Of a stretch of 64,000 nt of DNA, positions 15,137 through 23,943 are shown piece after piece. The DNA lies in assembly GCF_001510715.1 (NCBI RefSeq), contig NZ_LMTJ01000008.1, positions 62,001 through 126,000 of the forward strand. Reading direction: 5' to 3'. This DNA comes from Bacillus sp. FJAT-29814. Lineage in GTDB: Bacteria > Bacillota > Bacilli > Bacillales > Cytobacillaceae. The notes under the pieces were generated by a model. The model worked only from the letters and a program-made list of their open reading frames with translations, was not told the origin of the DNA and searched no databases. The position numbers were made by a program, and so were the translations under genes. Position 1 is the first letter of the stretch; each line of letters starts with the position of its first letter.

Positions 15137-17139
15137 TGGAAATCGCTCTTATAGGTAACCCGAATACAGGGAAGACATCGTTGTTTAATAATCTAACAGG
15201 ATCCTATGAGTACGTCGGCAACTGGAGCGGAGTTACGGTTGAAAAAAAGGTCGGGGTCTTTAAAAATAATATTGGTCATCTGATTGATTTGCCTGGGGTT
15301 TATACACTTAACCCTCTGTCTCGCGATGAAGGCGTTGTTACTTCGTTCTTTTTAAATGAACCGGTTGACCGTTTGCTTAATATTTTGGATGCGTCACAAT
15401 TAGAACGGAATTTGCACTTGACTCTGCAATTGCTTGAATACGATCGGCCTGTTTTAATCGGCTTGAATATGATGGATGTCGCCAACAAGCGAGGAATTCA
15501 TATCGACGTGAACAAGTTGTCTGACATTCTTGGCGTGCCGGTTGTGCCTGTTGTGGCCCGAAGTGGCAAGGGCTGCGACAAGTTGGTTGATGTCATTTCG
15601 ACAAAGTCGCTTAAACCTGTCAGTAAGAACCTTGTTTATTATGGCAAAGAAGTGGAGTCGGCCATTACAGAACTAGCCCGGGAGATCTCCGGAAAAGCCG
15701 ATCGTTCACACCGCTGGCTGGCCATTCAGTATTTTGAAGGAAACACTTATGTTAAGGATTACTTGGAATCTATCGCCGGCGAGCAAAAATTAACAGCGAT
15801 CGCGTCAAAATTGGCGGCAGAGTTATTAAATCGCTATGATGCAAAATCAATGGCAAACTTTATTTATTTAAAAAGAAAAGAAGCGATTGAGAAAATTGCT
15901 GCTGATGTTGCAATCAAAAAGGATGCCGTCATTCCGCTGTCAGAAAAAATCGATGCTATTGTAACAAATAAGTATTTGGGCATGCCGATTTTCTTACTGT
16001 TCATGTACCTCATGTTCATGCTGACATTTGATTGGCTGGGAACGCCCTTATCAGACCTGTTGGATGGTTTATTAACCGGACCCATTACAACTTGGTTTGA
16101 AACAGCGTTAACTGCTGTAAATGCGTCCGATTTTATTCAAGCGTTAGTTCTTGAAGGCTTGGTGGCAGGTGTTGGCGGAGTTCTCGTGTTTGTTCCGCAG
16201 ATCTTTATTCTTTTCTTCTTTATTTCGTTATTGGAGGACTCAGGGTATATGGCCCGAGTTGCGCTAGTCATGGACAGAATTATGGAATCTGTGGGACTGA
16301 ACGGAAAAGCGTTCATTCCGATGATGATCGGTTTTGGCTGTAACGTGCCGGGAATCATGGCTGCAAGAACGATTGAAACACCGCGGGAACGGCTGTTAAC
16401 GATTTTGTTGACACCGCTCATGTCATGTTCGGCACGGCTTCCGGTTTATGCGCTGTTTGTCGGAGCGTTTTTTGCCGGACATAAAGCCTTCATTGTTCTC
16501 AGTCTGTATGTACTAGGTATCGTTGTTGCGCTGACTTTGGCAAAAATCTTTTCTTCGACTTTATTAAAATCAGAAACTTCGTTATTTGTGATTGAACTGC
16601 CGCCATACCGGCTGCCGCAATTCCAGTCGCTATGGAGAAGTACCTGGGATAAAGGAAAAGGTTTCGTCCGGAAGGCGGGAACTTTTATCTTTGCCGGTTC
16701 TGTTTTCATCTGGCTATTGTCATACGCAGGCCCTCATGGATTAAAAGTGGAGATGGATGACAGCTTTTTAGCGGTAATCGGAGGTGTCCTTGCCCCAATA
16801 TTGGAGCCAATCGGATTTGGCACCTGGCAGGCAGCCGCTTCGTTAATTACGGGTTTCCTTGCCAAGGAAGCAATCATTTCGACGATGAATATCATTTATT
16901 TTGTTCCGAATGATGCCAGCCTGCAAGGATTGCTGGCAGACTATTACTCGCCGCTGGCAGCCTACAGCTTTATGGTATTTATTTTATTGTACATTCCATG
17001 CCTTGCGACGGTTGCAACGATTTTTAAAGAAACCGGGTCAAAAAAATGGACGACCTTTTCGATCGGTTATGCTCTTGCGATTGCTTATGTTCTTTCATTG
17101 ATCATCTATCAGGGCGGAAGGTTGTTTGGATTAAGCTAA
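15136..17139 (+). CDS. feoB: Ferrous iron transporter FeoB
   Basis: A 667-residue membrane Fe2+ transporter. The N-terminal GTPase domain has G1 GNPNTGKTS (residues 7-15), G3 DLPG and G4 NMMD; a helical spacer follows, then the membrane domain from about residue 275 with two Gate motifs, the first containing GCNVPGIMAARTIETPRERL. The C-terminal half of the transporter ends YQGGRLFGLS. Length and motifs are normal. It lies in the order feoA, feoB, Cys-rich partner and should be repressed by Fur through the box upstream of feoA. Confidence 0.97.
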   Translation: MEIALIGNPNTGKTSLFNNLTGSYEYVGNWSGVTVEKKVGVFKNNIGHLIDLPGVYTLNPLSRDEGVVTSFFLNEPVDRLLNILDASQLERNLHLTLQLLEYDRPVLIGLNMMDVANKRGIHIDVNKLSDILGVPVVPVVARSGKGCDKLVDVISTKSLKPVSKNLVYYGKEVESAITELAREISGKADRSHRWLAIQYFEGNTYVKDYLESIAGEQKLTAIASKLAAELLNRYDAKSMANFIYLKRKEAIEKIAADVAIKKDAVIPLSEKIDAIVTNKYLGMPIFLLFMYLMFMLTFDWLGTPLSDLLDGLLTGPITTWFETALTAVNASDFIQALVLEGLVAGVGGVLVFVPQIFILFFFISLLEDSGYMARVALVMDRIMESVGLNGKAFIPMMIGFGCNVPGIMAARTIETPRERLLTILLTPLMSCSARLPVYALFVGAFFAGHKAFIVLSLYVLGIVVALTLAKIFSSTLLKSETSLFVIELPPYRLPQFQSLWRSTWDKGKGFVRKAGTFIFAGSVFIWLLSYAGPHGLKVEMDDSFLAVIGGVLAPILEPIGFGTWQAAASLITGFLAKEAIISTMNIIYFVPNDASLQGLLADYYSPLAAYSFMVFILLYIPCLATVATIFKETGSKKWTTFSIGYALAIAYVLSLIIYQGGRLFGLS

Positions 17140-17160
17140 AAGTAAAGGGAGTGGAGGAAA

Positions 17161-17316
17161 ATGGTTGCCAGCATCTTGATTGGGACTGCGATATTTGGTT
17201 ATGCCGCTTGGGCAATGGTGAAATTTATCAATAAATCTAAAAAAGGCAAATGCGCTGCCTGTGATTTGAAAAAATCATGTTCAAGTGGGTGCGGCATCCC
17301 GTCTGAAATGAAATAA
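17161..17316 (+). CDS. FeoB-associated Cys-rich membrane protein
   Basis: A 51-residue protein starting MVASILIGTAIFGYAAW with one membrane helix, then a basic linker and a cysteine cluster C-A-A-C, C, C (GKCAACDLKKSCSSGCGIP). This is the FeoB_associated family found directly after feoB in many Firmicutes; it is presumed to help iron transfer or FeoB function. It begins 21 bases after feoB with GGAGTGGAGG just upstream, so it is the third gene of the feo operon. Confidence 0.9.
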   Translation: MVASILIGTAIFGYAAWAMVKFINKSKKGKCAACDLKKSCSSGCGIPSEMK

Positions 17317-17327
17317 AAAGAATTAAA

Positions 17328-17355
17328 CTGCTATTGTACCAGATAGCAGTTTTTT
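17328..17355 (+). terminator. Terminator of the feo operon
   Basis: CTGCTAT (17328-17334) pairs with ATAGCAG (17343-17349), followed by six T residues. Confidence 0.85.
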
Positions 17356-17437
17356 GCATTTTTATAGGGTTATTGCTTTTAAATCAAGAGAGGTTAGTGT
17401 AAAATTTCACTAGAAGCTAGTGAAGGAAGGGCTTAAG

Positions 17438-17893
17438 ATGACCAGGGATGAAATTATCAGGAGTGTTTCGGATAAACTCCGATTAATCCGAACTGAAGCA
17501 GGTTACACGCAGGATAAAATGGCAGACATCATCGGTGTATCAAAAAAAACACTTGTCCAAATTGAAAAAGGAAGATTGCTTGCCAACTGGTCTACGGTCG
17601 TTTCCATCTGTGCCTTATTCCGCGAAACGGAAACAGTCCAATTTTTATTTGGGAACGAACCATTGGAAGTATTGGAAACTGTCGCTCGGGAAGGCATTGA
17701 TGTTCGGAAAACCAAAACGCTTGGCGGCCGGATTTGGTGGCGGGTCATTCAGCGGAAAAACGGATTTATTCTGCAGCAAAACGTCCTTAGTAAGCATTAC
17801 CGAATCCTCGATGATAGAAATTACCGGATTTTCTCAAGCTTTGATGAGAAGCTTTCCAAACACCGCTTTAAGGAATTGACTACGGAAGTTTAG
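17438..17893 (+). CDS. XRE-family helix-turn-helix protein
   Basis: 151 residues. Residues 1-65 form an XRE DNA-binding domain (LRLIRTEAGYTQDKMADIIG, then SKKTLVQIEKGR). The C-terminal half (GGRIWWRVIQRKNGFILQQN and SKHYRILDDRNYRIFSSFD) is a conserved extension I have seen in Bacillus regulators of unknown target. The ATG at 17438 has AAGGAAGGG six bases upstream. It is a single gene; a direct link to the feo operon or the PBP gene beside it is not shown. Confidence 0.8.
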   Translation: MTRDEIIRSVSDKLRLIRTEAGYTQDKMADIIGVSKKTLVQIEKGRLLANWSTVVSICALFRETETVQFLFGNEPLEVLETVAREGIDVRKTKTLGGRIWWRVIQRKNGFILQQNVLSKHYRILDDRNYRIFSSFDEKLSKHRFKELTTEV

Positions 17894-18029
17894 GAAATAA
17901 AGATGGGACGAGTTCCTGTCTTTTTATTTTTGGCGCGTTTTGGTCATAAAACGGCCGAAGCTACCGAATATTATACCTGTTATCACTACCGATCTATCTT
18001 TTTCGTATTTACGCATCTTCGGAGGTAGA

Positions 18030-20084
18030 ATGATGGGATTTTTAAAGAATTTAAAAAAATGGCATGTGCTTCAGATTATTTTGCTAACTGGATTAATACT
18101 TATTTTATTGTTTTTTGGAGCGTTGCATTATTTTTCCAAGGGCGCCGATATTTCTGGCTTAAAAAATGAACTGCCGCAGCCGACGGTATTTTACGATGCT
18201 GGTGGGAACATTGCTAGCAAGGTGTCGGCCAATAAAAATGAAGGGGTACCGATTAAAGAAGTCCCCAATTCGATGATAAATGCCGTGATTGCCATTGAGG
18301 ACCACCGCTTTTACCGTCATAATGGTGTTGATTTAATTGGCACATCGCGGGCGCTTGTTCGCGATATTAAAGCAGGTGCGATGGTCGAAGGCGGAAGCAC
18401 CATCACCCAGCAGTTAATTAAAAATACACTACTCACTTCGCAAAAAACTATGACGCGAAAAATGCAGGAGGTCTTTTTGGCATTGGCCGTTGAACGGGAA
18501 TATTCCAAACAGGAAATTCTGCAAATGTATGTTAACCAAATTTACTTCGGAAACGGGGCCTGGGGGATCAAGCAGGCCGCCAGCAAATATTTCGGGAAGG
18601 ACGTTCAGGACCTGTCCATTGGTGAATCTGCATTGCTAGCCGGGCTAATCAAGGCGCCTTCTGCATTAAACCCGTATCATCATATGAATAAGGCAATAGA
18701 CAGGCGCAACCTTGTTTTATTGCAAATGAAAAATCATGGGTACATTTCAACTGCTGAGTACGAAGGGGCAAGAAGGGAAAAAGTCGTGCTGAACGATAAA
18801 GGCGGCGATCCGTTTCGTGGGAAATTTCCATATTATGTGGATGGGGTATTATATGAAGCCATTAACAAGTACGGGCTTTCCCAGGATGAATTGCTGACAG
18901 GCGGGTACCAAATTTATACCGAGCTTGATCCGGTCATGCAGTCTGCAATGGAGAAGACGTACCAAAATGACGCATTATTTCCAAAGGGAGCAGACCGGCT
19001 TGTCCAAAGCGGCGGTGTCCTGGTCGATCCGAAAACGGGCGGGGTAAGGGCGCTTGTCGGCGGCCGGGGAGATCATACGTTTATGGGCTATAACCGTGCC
19101 GTTCAATTGAAAACACAGCCGGGGTCTTCGTTTAAGCCATTGGCAGTTTATGTGCCAGCATTGGAAGAAGGCTGGAAGCTTACTGATATGCTGAAGGATG
19201 AGCAGATGAAGTATGGCAATTACCAGCCGAAAAATCATAATTCCCAATACGAGGGAGAAGTGCCGATGTATGAGGCGGTCATGGAATCGAAAAATACTTC
19301 GGCGGTGTGGCTTTTAAATGAAATCGGCCTTGAAAAAGGGGTCAATTCTGTCGAAAGGTTTGGATTCCAATTGGCGAAAGAGGATAAGAACCTGGCGATG
19401 GCACTCGGTGGCCTGCATAAAGGAATTGCCCCCATTGATATGGCCGAGGCGTTTTCCGTGTTTCCGAACAATGGGGTTCGGGTTGAAGCACATGCGATTA
19501 CGAAAATCGTTGACCGTGACGGAAAAATTATTTCAGAGTGGAAAGCGAAAAAGGAAAGAGTCACAACAAAAGCGGTCACTGACAATATGACGACGATGCT
19601 GCTCGGAGTTGTCGAACACGGTACGGGAAAGGCTGCACAAATCCCCGGCCGCGAAACGGCAGGAAAAACTGGCTCCACCCAGGTCCCAATTAAGGGGGTA
19701 AATGGTGTCAAGGATCAATGGTTTGTCGGCTACACGCCTCAATTGGTCGGCGCCATCTGGGTCGGTTACGACAAAACCGATGCAACGCATTTTTTAACAC
19801 CAACCAGTGATGCCGGTGCCGCTGCCGTATTCCGGGAAACGATGAAGGAAGCACTGGCGAATACGCCAGTTGAGAAATTTGGAGTGTCCCATGTCGGTGA
19901 GTTGATTGAAAAACGGGAACAAGAAAAGTTGTATGAGAATTTCCAAAAGAATTTTGACAACGAAATCCACAAATGGGAAGAAAAGTGGAACAAACAAAAG
20001 GAAAAATGGGAAAAGAAGCGGAAGGATAAAGGAAAGGGCAACGGAAAAGGTAACGGTAACGGAAAAGGTAAAGATAAGGATTGA
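18030..20084 (+). CDS. Class A penicillin-binding protein (glycosyltransferase plus transpeptidase)
   Basis: 684 residues. One N-terminal membrane anchor (about 12-35), a GT51 glycosyltransferase domain (catalytic Glu in IEDHRFYRHNGVD, GGSTITQQLIKN, then KQEILQMYVNQIYFG) and a transpeptidase domain with SSFK, SKN and KTGST motifs in order. It polymerises and cross-links peptidoglycan at the outer membrane face; it is closest to the PbpF/PbpG size class of Bacillus. The last 50 residues form a Lys/Glu helix and a low-complexity tail KGKGNGKGNGNGKGKDKD, probably outside the fold. The ATG at 18030 follows GGAGG; the next ATG three bases later is equally possible. Earlier in-frame codons lack a ribosome site. 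Confidence 0.94.
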   Translation: MMGFLKNLKKWHVLQIILLTGLILILLFFGALHYFSKGADISGLKNELPQPTVFYDAGGNIASKVSANKNEGVPIKEVPNSMINAVIAIEDHRFYRHNGVDLIGTSRALVRDIKAGAMVEGGSTITQQLIKNTLLTSQKTMTRKMQEVFLALAVEREYSKQEILQMYVNQIYFGNGAWGIKQAASKYFGKDVQDLSIGESALLAGLIKAPSALNPYHHMNKAIDRRNLVLLQMKNHGYISTAEYEGARREKVVLNDKGGDPFRGKFPYYVDGVLYEAINKYGLSQDELLTGGYQIYTELDPVMQSAMEKTYQNDALFPKGADRLVQSGGVLVDPKTGGVRALVGGRGDHTFMGYNRAVQLKTQPGSSFKPLAVYVPALEEGWKLTDMLKDEQMKYGNYQPKNHNSQYEGEVPMYEAVMESKNTSAVWLLNEIGLEKGVNSVERFGFQLAKEDKNLAMALGGLHKGIAPIDMAEAFSVFPNNGVRVEAHAITKIVDRDGKIISEWKAKKERVTTKAVTDNMTTMLLGVVEHGTGKAAQIPGRETAGKTGSTQVPIKGVNGVKDQWFVGYTPQLVGAIWVGYDKTDATHFLTPTSDAGAAAVFRETMKEALANTPVEKFGVSHVGELIEKREQEKLYENFQKNFDNEIHKWEEKWNKQKEKWEKKRKDKGKGNGKGNGNGKGKDKD

Positions 20085-20093
20085 GTGGTTTAG

Positions 20094-20126
20094 GCACAGG
20101 GTGCGAATTAGCCCCTGTGCTTTTTT
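20094..20126 (+). terminator. Terminator of the PBP gene
   Basis: GCACAGGG (20094-20101) pairs with CCCTGTGC (20113-20120), followed by six T residues. Confidence 0.88.
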
Positions 20127-20152
20127 GGTGTGATTACTTGTGCTGATAGGAG

Positions 20153-20360
20153 TTCTACGTGCCCGAAACGGTTGGAAAAATGAGCGGGAGGTTACGTATC
20201 GGTGTTCTACGTGCCCAAAATGGTTGGACAAAGGAGAAATTGGTCACGTAGCGGTGTTCTACGTGCCCAAAATGCTTGGACAAAGAAGAAATTGGTCACG
20301 TAGAGGGTTTCTACGTGACCAAAATGGCGGGGAAAAAGAGAAATCGGTCACGTATCAGCT
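20153..20360. repeat. Four tandem 52-bp repeats, each with inverted ends
   Basis: Units start at 20153, 20205, 20257 and 20309, an exact 52-base period. Each opens with TTCTACGTG and closes with CACGTA or TACGTA, so each unit can fold into a hairpin with arms such as CTACGTGACC/GGTCACGTAG. Units 2 and 3 are nearly identical; units 1 and 4 have diverged. The open frame across them (20140-20406) follows the repeat and is not considered a gene. Confidence 0.9.
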
Positions 20361-20408
20361 ATATCAGCCCCTTCTGTTCCCGCCTTTGCGATTCCTACAA
20401 TTATAACA

Positions 20409-21323
20409 TTACCCTTTTTTAGTAAAATACGTCCATATGCCATAACCGGTTAATTGATAATTTCTTAAAAGAATCTGTCTAATTGTTTTCTTAGGGACAA
20501 TCAACCCACACCATTCAAATACCAGATTCGTAGTCACTTTCAGACCAGGAAACAGCAACATCAATTCTTCGACGCTCCCCACAACTGCTGATTCAACAGA
20601 TTCCTCCAAACCACTATCCCGACAAACAATTCTATTGCCCCGTAAAAATGTAGAAAGCTTATGAGATGCGGAACTAATGATTCCTTTTTGTAACCCCTCA
20701 TAGGTATAAGCGGGATAGTTTGAATAAGGGTAATCTCCTATATCAAGCGAAATTAACAGATTGGCGAGATTCTCATGGCCTTTTGTTAATGTGGAAAATT
20801 CCGTATTCAGTTTTTTCAAAAAGCGATTAAGTTTTGTTGGAAGAATAACAGAATCATTGGGAGGAGCTTGATATAAAGTAAAATCGGGGTTGATATAAAC
20901 TAGATAGGCTTCAATGTGGAAATTTAAATTATATTGTTGCAGTAACTGGCGAAACAGTGATTCACAACGTTGCAACTGGATTAAAGGATCATCTATTTCT
21001 TTCCCAGCCATAGTCTTAAGTTTCTTAGATTCATAAATATATTCGCCTTCGAAATTTTTCACATCAATAAGATAGATTGTTTTTTGATAGATAAGCACTG
21101 TGTCAATTTGAAAATACTTGTTGCCAAGTTTGAGCAGCAAACCATTGATGATATAACATTGATTTTGAAGCTTTACAGTTAATCCATCGAACTTTACTTC
21201 ACCCTCAAAGCCCTTTTCTGCAGCATAATAATTCCTTTTTTCTTGCTCTGACAGGAACATACGTGCATTTATAGACCTCATCTTGCGTAATTCCTCTGGT
21301 ATCTGTCGAGATTTTTTAAGCAT
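20409..21323 (-). CDS. NERD (nuclease-related) domain protein
   Basis: 304 residues. A NERD domain occupies about residues 35-150 (AEKGFEGEVKFDGL, YFQIDTVLIYQKTIYLIDVKNFEGE), including the Asp and D-V-K pattern expected of the restriction endonuclease-like fold. The rest is helical and unassigned (VPKKTIRQILLRNYQLTGYG at the end). NERD proteins are common as single genes in Bacillus and their function is not established. The gene stands alone, with no helicase, methylase or other defence gene next to it, and faces the 52-bp repeat block. Confidence 0.85.
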   Translation of the reverse strand: MLKKSRQIPEELRKMRSINARMFLSEQEKRNYYAAEKGFEGEVKFDGLTVKLQNQCYIINGLLLKLGNKYFQIDTVLIYQKTIYLIDVKNFEGEYIYESKKLKTMAGKEIDDPLIQLQRCESLFRQLLQQYNLNFHIEAYLVYINPDFTLYQAPPNDSVILPTKLNRFLKKLNTEFSTLTKGHENLANLLISLDIGDYPYSNYPAYTYEGLQKGIISSASHKLSTFLRGNRIVCRDSGLEESVESAVVGSVEELMLLFPGLKVTTNLVFEWCGLIVPKKTIRQILLRNYQLTGYGIWTYFTKKG

Positions 21324-21489
21324 AAGCCACCGTCCTTTATTCTATACTAAAATTAATTTTACAGAAAATTCATGTCAACTCTCCTCAGAATATATGAAAA
21401 TTATGTTAACATTTGTAAAAATAAAAGATATTAAACCATCCCCGAAAAAAGTAAAATAATAGTAGTTAACCAAAAGAGAGGTGCGCGTG

Positions 21490-21804
21490 ATGATTATTGT
21501 TACCACGGATTACATCCCCGGCAAGGAAATTAAAGAGTTAATCGGGTTTGTGAAGGGCAGTACGGTTCAGTCAAAGCATATTGGCAAGGATTTATTAGCT
21601 GGGTTGAAGACGATTGTCGGCGGGGAGATAAGGGAATATACGGACATGTTAAATGAGGCTAGACAAAAAGCGATTGACCGTATGGTTGACGAGGCGCGGG
21701 ATTCAGGTGCTAATGCCATTGTCGGGATGAGACTGCAGTCAAGCTCGGTCATGCAGGGGGCGTCTGAAATAATTGCCTATGGTACTGCGGTATGGGCCGA
21801 GTAA
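21490..21804 (+). CDS. UPF0145 (YbjQ/YbfF) family protein
   Basis: 104 residues of the YbjQ family: MIIVTTDYIPGKEIKELIGFV, IGKDLLAGLKTIVGGEI, and MVDEARDSGANAIVGMRL near the end. Members form pentamers; the role is unknown, with heavy-metal binding suggested in annotation only. The ATG at 21490 has AGAGG eight bases upstream; the GTG at 21481 overlaps that site. The leader RNA of bmrCD begins immediately downstream. Confidence 0.9.
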   Translation: MIIVTTDYIPGKEIKELIGFVKGSTVQSKHIGKDLLAGLKTIVGGEIREYTDMLNEARQKAIDRMVDEARDSGANAIVGMRLQSSSVMQGASEIIAYGTAVWAE

Positions 21805-21830
21805 TGATTAAAGTTTCTGAAATTTGGGAA

Positions 21831-21859
21831 TTGACATCTAAATTGGCGAGTGATAATCT
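21831..21859 (+). promoter_or_regulatory. Promoter of the bmrCD leader
   Basis: A perfect -35 TTGACA at 21831-21836 is followed by GATAAT (21852-21857, 15-base spacer) or TAATCT (21854-21859, 17-base spacer). Transcription should begin near 21865, about 30 bases before the leader reading frame. Confidence 0.6.
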
Positions 21860-21895
21860 AACAAAAGAAGAAAAAAGGAAATGGAGGGTTACGAA

Positions 21896-21973
21896 ATGAC
21901 TATTTTAAACAGAGTGCATATCACAACTAAATATTCTGACGTAACCTGTCCGCAAAAGTATCTTTTTAGTTGA
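21896..21973 (+). CDS. 25-residue leader peptide of the bmrCD attenuator
   Basis: ATG at 21896 with GGAGG eight bases upstream, stop at 21971-21973, product MTILNRVHITTKYSDVTCPQ plus five residues. Bases 21940-21949 inside the frame (CGTAACCTGT) can pair with 21987-21996 (ACAGGTTGCG), which is the 5' arm of the terminator that follows. A ribosome stalled early in the frame would leave the inner segment free to form the antiterminator; a ribosome reaching the stop would cover it and allow termination. This fits the ribosome-mediated attenuation known for bmrB-bmrCD in B. subtilis. It occupies the bmrB position; I cannot confirm sequence homology to BmrB. Confidence 0.65.
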   Translation: MTILNRVHITTKYSDVTCPQKYLFS

Positions 21974-21984
21974 ATATACAAACA

Positions 21985-22026
21985 ACACAGGTTGCGTGAT
22001 CTTTGACTCGTAATCTGTGTTTTTTT
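21985..22026 (+). terminator. First leader terminator (attenuator) of bmrCD
   Basis: CACAGGTTGCG (21986-21996) pairs with CGTAATCTGTG (22009-22019) with two G-U wobbles, followed by seven T residues. Its 5' arm can alternatively pair with 21940-21949 inside the leader frame. Confidence 0.8.
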
Positions 22027-22045
22027 GTCTCTATTTTTAAAAAGG

Positions 22046-22082
22046 GGCATACTGCACAATACTGCGGTATGCCTTATTTTTG
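22046..22082 (+). terminator. Second leader terminator-like hairpin of bmrCD
   Basis: GGCATACTGC (22046-22055) pairs with GCGGTATGCC (22064-22073), a 10-bp stem with one wobble and an 8-base loop, followed by TTATTTTT. It is a second barrier to transcription before bmrC. Confidence 0.7.
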
Positions 22083-22104
22083 TCCCAAAAAAGGAGGAAC
22101 GAAA

Positions 22105-22164
22105 ATGTTATTGTTTATGGAAATCTGGATCGCACACAATGAAGGTGATTTCGAAGGCGGCTAG
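22105..22164 (+). CDS. 19-residue upstream reading frame before bmrC
   Basis: ATG at 22105 preceded by a strong AAAGGAGGAA site; product MLLFMEIWIAHNEGDFEGG, stop at 22162-22164, 28 bases before the bmrC start. The ribosome site is better than that of bmrC itself. It may be a second leader peptide coupling translation to bmrC. No homologue is recognised. Confidence 0.45.
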   Translation: MLLFMEIWIAHNEGDFEGG

Positions 22165-22191
22165 CAGACATACAAAAGGGGGAAGACATCA

Positions 22192-23943
22192 ATGTTTTCG
22201 GTATTAAAAAAATTAAGCTGGTTTTTTAAAGAAAATTGGCAGCGTTATACAGTTGCCATATTCATATTAGTATTCGTTGGAATTTTAGAGGTGATCCCGC
22301 CAAAATTAATCGGGATAGCGATTGATGATATTCATGTCGGCGGCATGACCAAATCAAAGATTTTCCAATACCTGGGCATATTGCTGGGCATCATGGTTTC
22401 AACCTATGGGATTACCTATGTTTGGCAATATAAATTATTTGGCGGCGCGTTTCTGATAGAGCGAAAACTCCGCTCACGGTTCATGAACCATTTGTTAAAA
22501 ATGACTCCGGGCTTTTATGAAAAAAATCGGACTGGTGACTTAATGGCCCGTGCCACCAACGATTTAAAGGCTGTTTCGATGACGGCAGGTTTCGGCATTT
22601 TGACACTGGTGGATTCCAGCGTTTGGATGCTGACATTGCTGTTGACGATGGGGTTTCTCATCAGTTGGAAGCTGACACTGGCGGCAATTATCCCGCTGCC
22701 GATTATGGCCGTTTTAATGCAAATTTACGGAAAAAAAATCCATGCCCGTTTTATGGAGGCACAGGATGCATTCGGTGAGCTGAATGACCGTGTTCTTGAG
22801 TCGATTGCCGGAGTTAGAGTGGTCCGCGCTTATGTTCAGGAGAAAGCAGATATGCAACGGTTCCATAAGCTCACTGAGGATGTTTATCAAAAAAACATTC
22901 AAGTTGCAAAAATCGACTCCTTATTTGATCCGACTATAAAAATTCTGGTCGGCATCAGTTATCTAATCGGCCTGGGGTATGGAGCCTATCTTGTGTTCCA
23001 TCAAGTGATAACTTTGGGAGGTCTTGTTTCCTTTAATGTGTATCTGGGGATGCTGATTTGGCCGATGTTTGCTGTCGGAGAATTGATCAATGTAATGCAG
23101 CGTGGGAACGCTTCATTAGACCGGGTCAATGAAACCTTGGCGTATGAGGCGGACGTGAAGAGCCCTCCAGAGCCAGTTCAGGTACCCACGCCTGAAAACA
23201 TTACCTTTCAAAGGGTAACGTTCCGTTATCCCTCCTCGAAAAGTGATAATCTGCAAAATGTGAATGTGAAGCTTCACCAAGGAGAAACCCTAGGTATCGT
23301 CGGCAAGACCGGAAGCGGCAAAACGACCTTCATTAAGCAATTATTGAGGCAATACCCGCTTGGTGAAGGGAAACTGTCGATTGCCGATGTCTCGCTGGAC
23401 CAGCAAAGCCTGGAACAAGTCCGCAGATGGATCGGCTATGTCCCGCAGGATCATATGCTTTTTTCAAGGAGTGTGAAAGAAAATATTCTATTTGGCTGCA
23501 AGGATGCTACCGAGGACGATCTGCAAACAGCTATCGATCTTGCGGCATTCCGAAAAGACTTGGAAATGCTTCCGGAAGGGCTGGAAACGCTTGTCGGCGA
23601 AAAAGGGGTTGCTCTTTCCGGAGGACAAAAGCAAAGAATCTCCATTGCGCGAGCCTTAATAAAAAATCCAGAAATTCTGATTCTCGATGATTCCTTATCT
23701 GCGGTGGATGCTAAAACCGAGAAACAAATTATCGATAATATCCGTGAGGTGCGGAAAGGAAAAACTACCATTATTACTACCCACCGAATGTCAGCGGTTC
23801 AACATGCTGATCACATCATGGTCCTAGATGACGGCCGGATTGTTGAGGAAGGCACACACGAACAACTCCTTGAACAGGGAGGCTGGTATCAGGAGCAATT
23901 TTTGCGCCAGCAAGTCGAAAATAAAGAGGGGGTAACGGCATGA
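22192..23943 (+). CDS. bmrC: Multidrug ABC exporter half-transporter BmrC (degenerate NBD)
   Basis: 583 residues: six-helix ABC exporter membrane domain (1-310) and NBD. Walker A is GIVGKTGSGKTTF, the signature is LSGGQKQR, and Walker B reads LILDDSLSAVD, with Asp where the catalytic Glu normally stands. This degenerate site is typical of BmrC (YheI), the partner of BmrD in the heterodimeric drug exporter of B. subtilis. Start ATG at 22192 follows AAAGGGGGAAGA. The gene overlaps bmrD by four bases (ATGA) and is preceded by a two-hairpin attenuator leader, so ribosome-targeting drugs probably induce it. Confidence 0.92.
   Translation: MFSVLKKLSWFFKENWQRYTVAIFILVFVGILEVIPPKLIGIAIDDIHVGGMTKSKIFQYLGILLGIMVSTYGITYVWQYKLFGGAFLIERKLRSRFMNHLLKMTPGFYEKNRTGDLMARATNDLKAVSMTAGFGILTLVDSSVWMLTLLLTMGFLISWKLTLAAIIPLPIMAVLMQIYGKKIHARFMEAQDAFGELNDRVLESIAGVRVVRAYVQEKADMQRFHKLTEDVYQKNIQVAKIDSLFDPTIKILVGISYLIGLGYGAYLVFHQVITLGGLVSFNVYLGMLIWPMFAVGELINVMQRGNASLDRVNETLAYEADVKSPPEPVQVPTPENITFQRVTFRYPSSKSDNLQNVNVKLHQGETLGIVGKTGSGKTTFIKQLLRQYPLGEGKLSIADVSLDQQSLEQVRRWIGYVPQDHMLFSRSVKENILFGCKDATEDDLQTAIDLAAFRKDLEMLPEGLETLVGEKGVALSGGQKQRISIARALIKNPEILILDDSLSAVDAKTEKQIIDNIREVRKGKTTIITTHRMSAVQHADHIMVLDDGRIVEEGTHEQLLEQGGWYQEQFLRQQVENKEGVTA

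Noticed and set aside
20153..20360. Possible CRISPR array
   Set aside because: The units are contiguous with no unique spacers and no cas genes are near.
20140..20406. 88-codon plus-strand frame across the 52-bp repeats
   Set aside because: It follows the repeats, has no ribosome site, shifts frame with each unit and encodes a Cys/Trp-rich sequence with no family resemblance.
20409..21323. NERD gene as part of a defence island
   Set aside because: It is isolated, with no helicase, methylase, toxin or recombinase next to it.
21804..21899. 31-codon frame starting on the UPF0145 stop (TAATG) and ending on the bmrCD leader start
   Set aside because: It overlaps a good promoter (TTGACA at 21831) and has no own ribosome site; the overlap of stop and start codons is probably chance.
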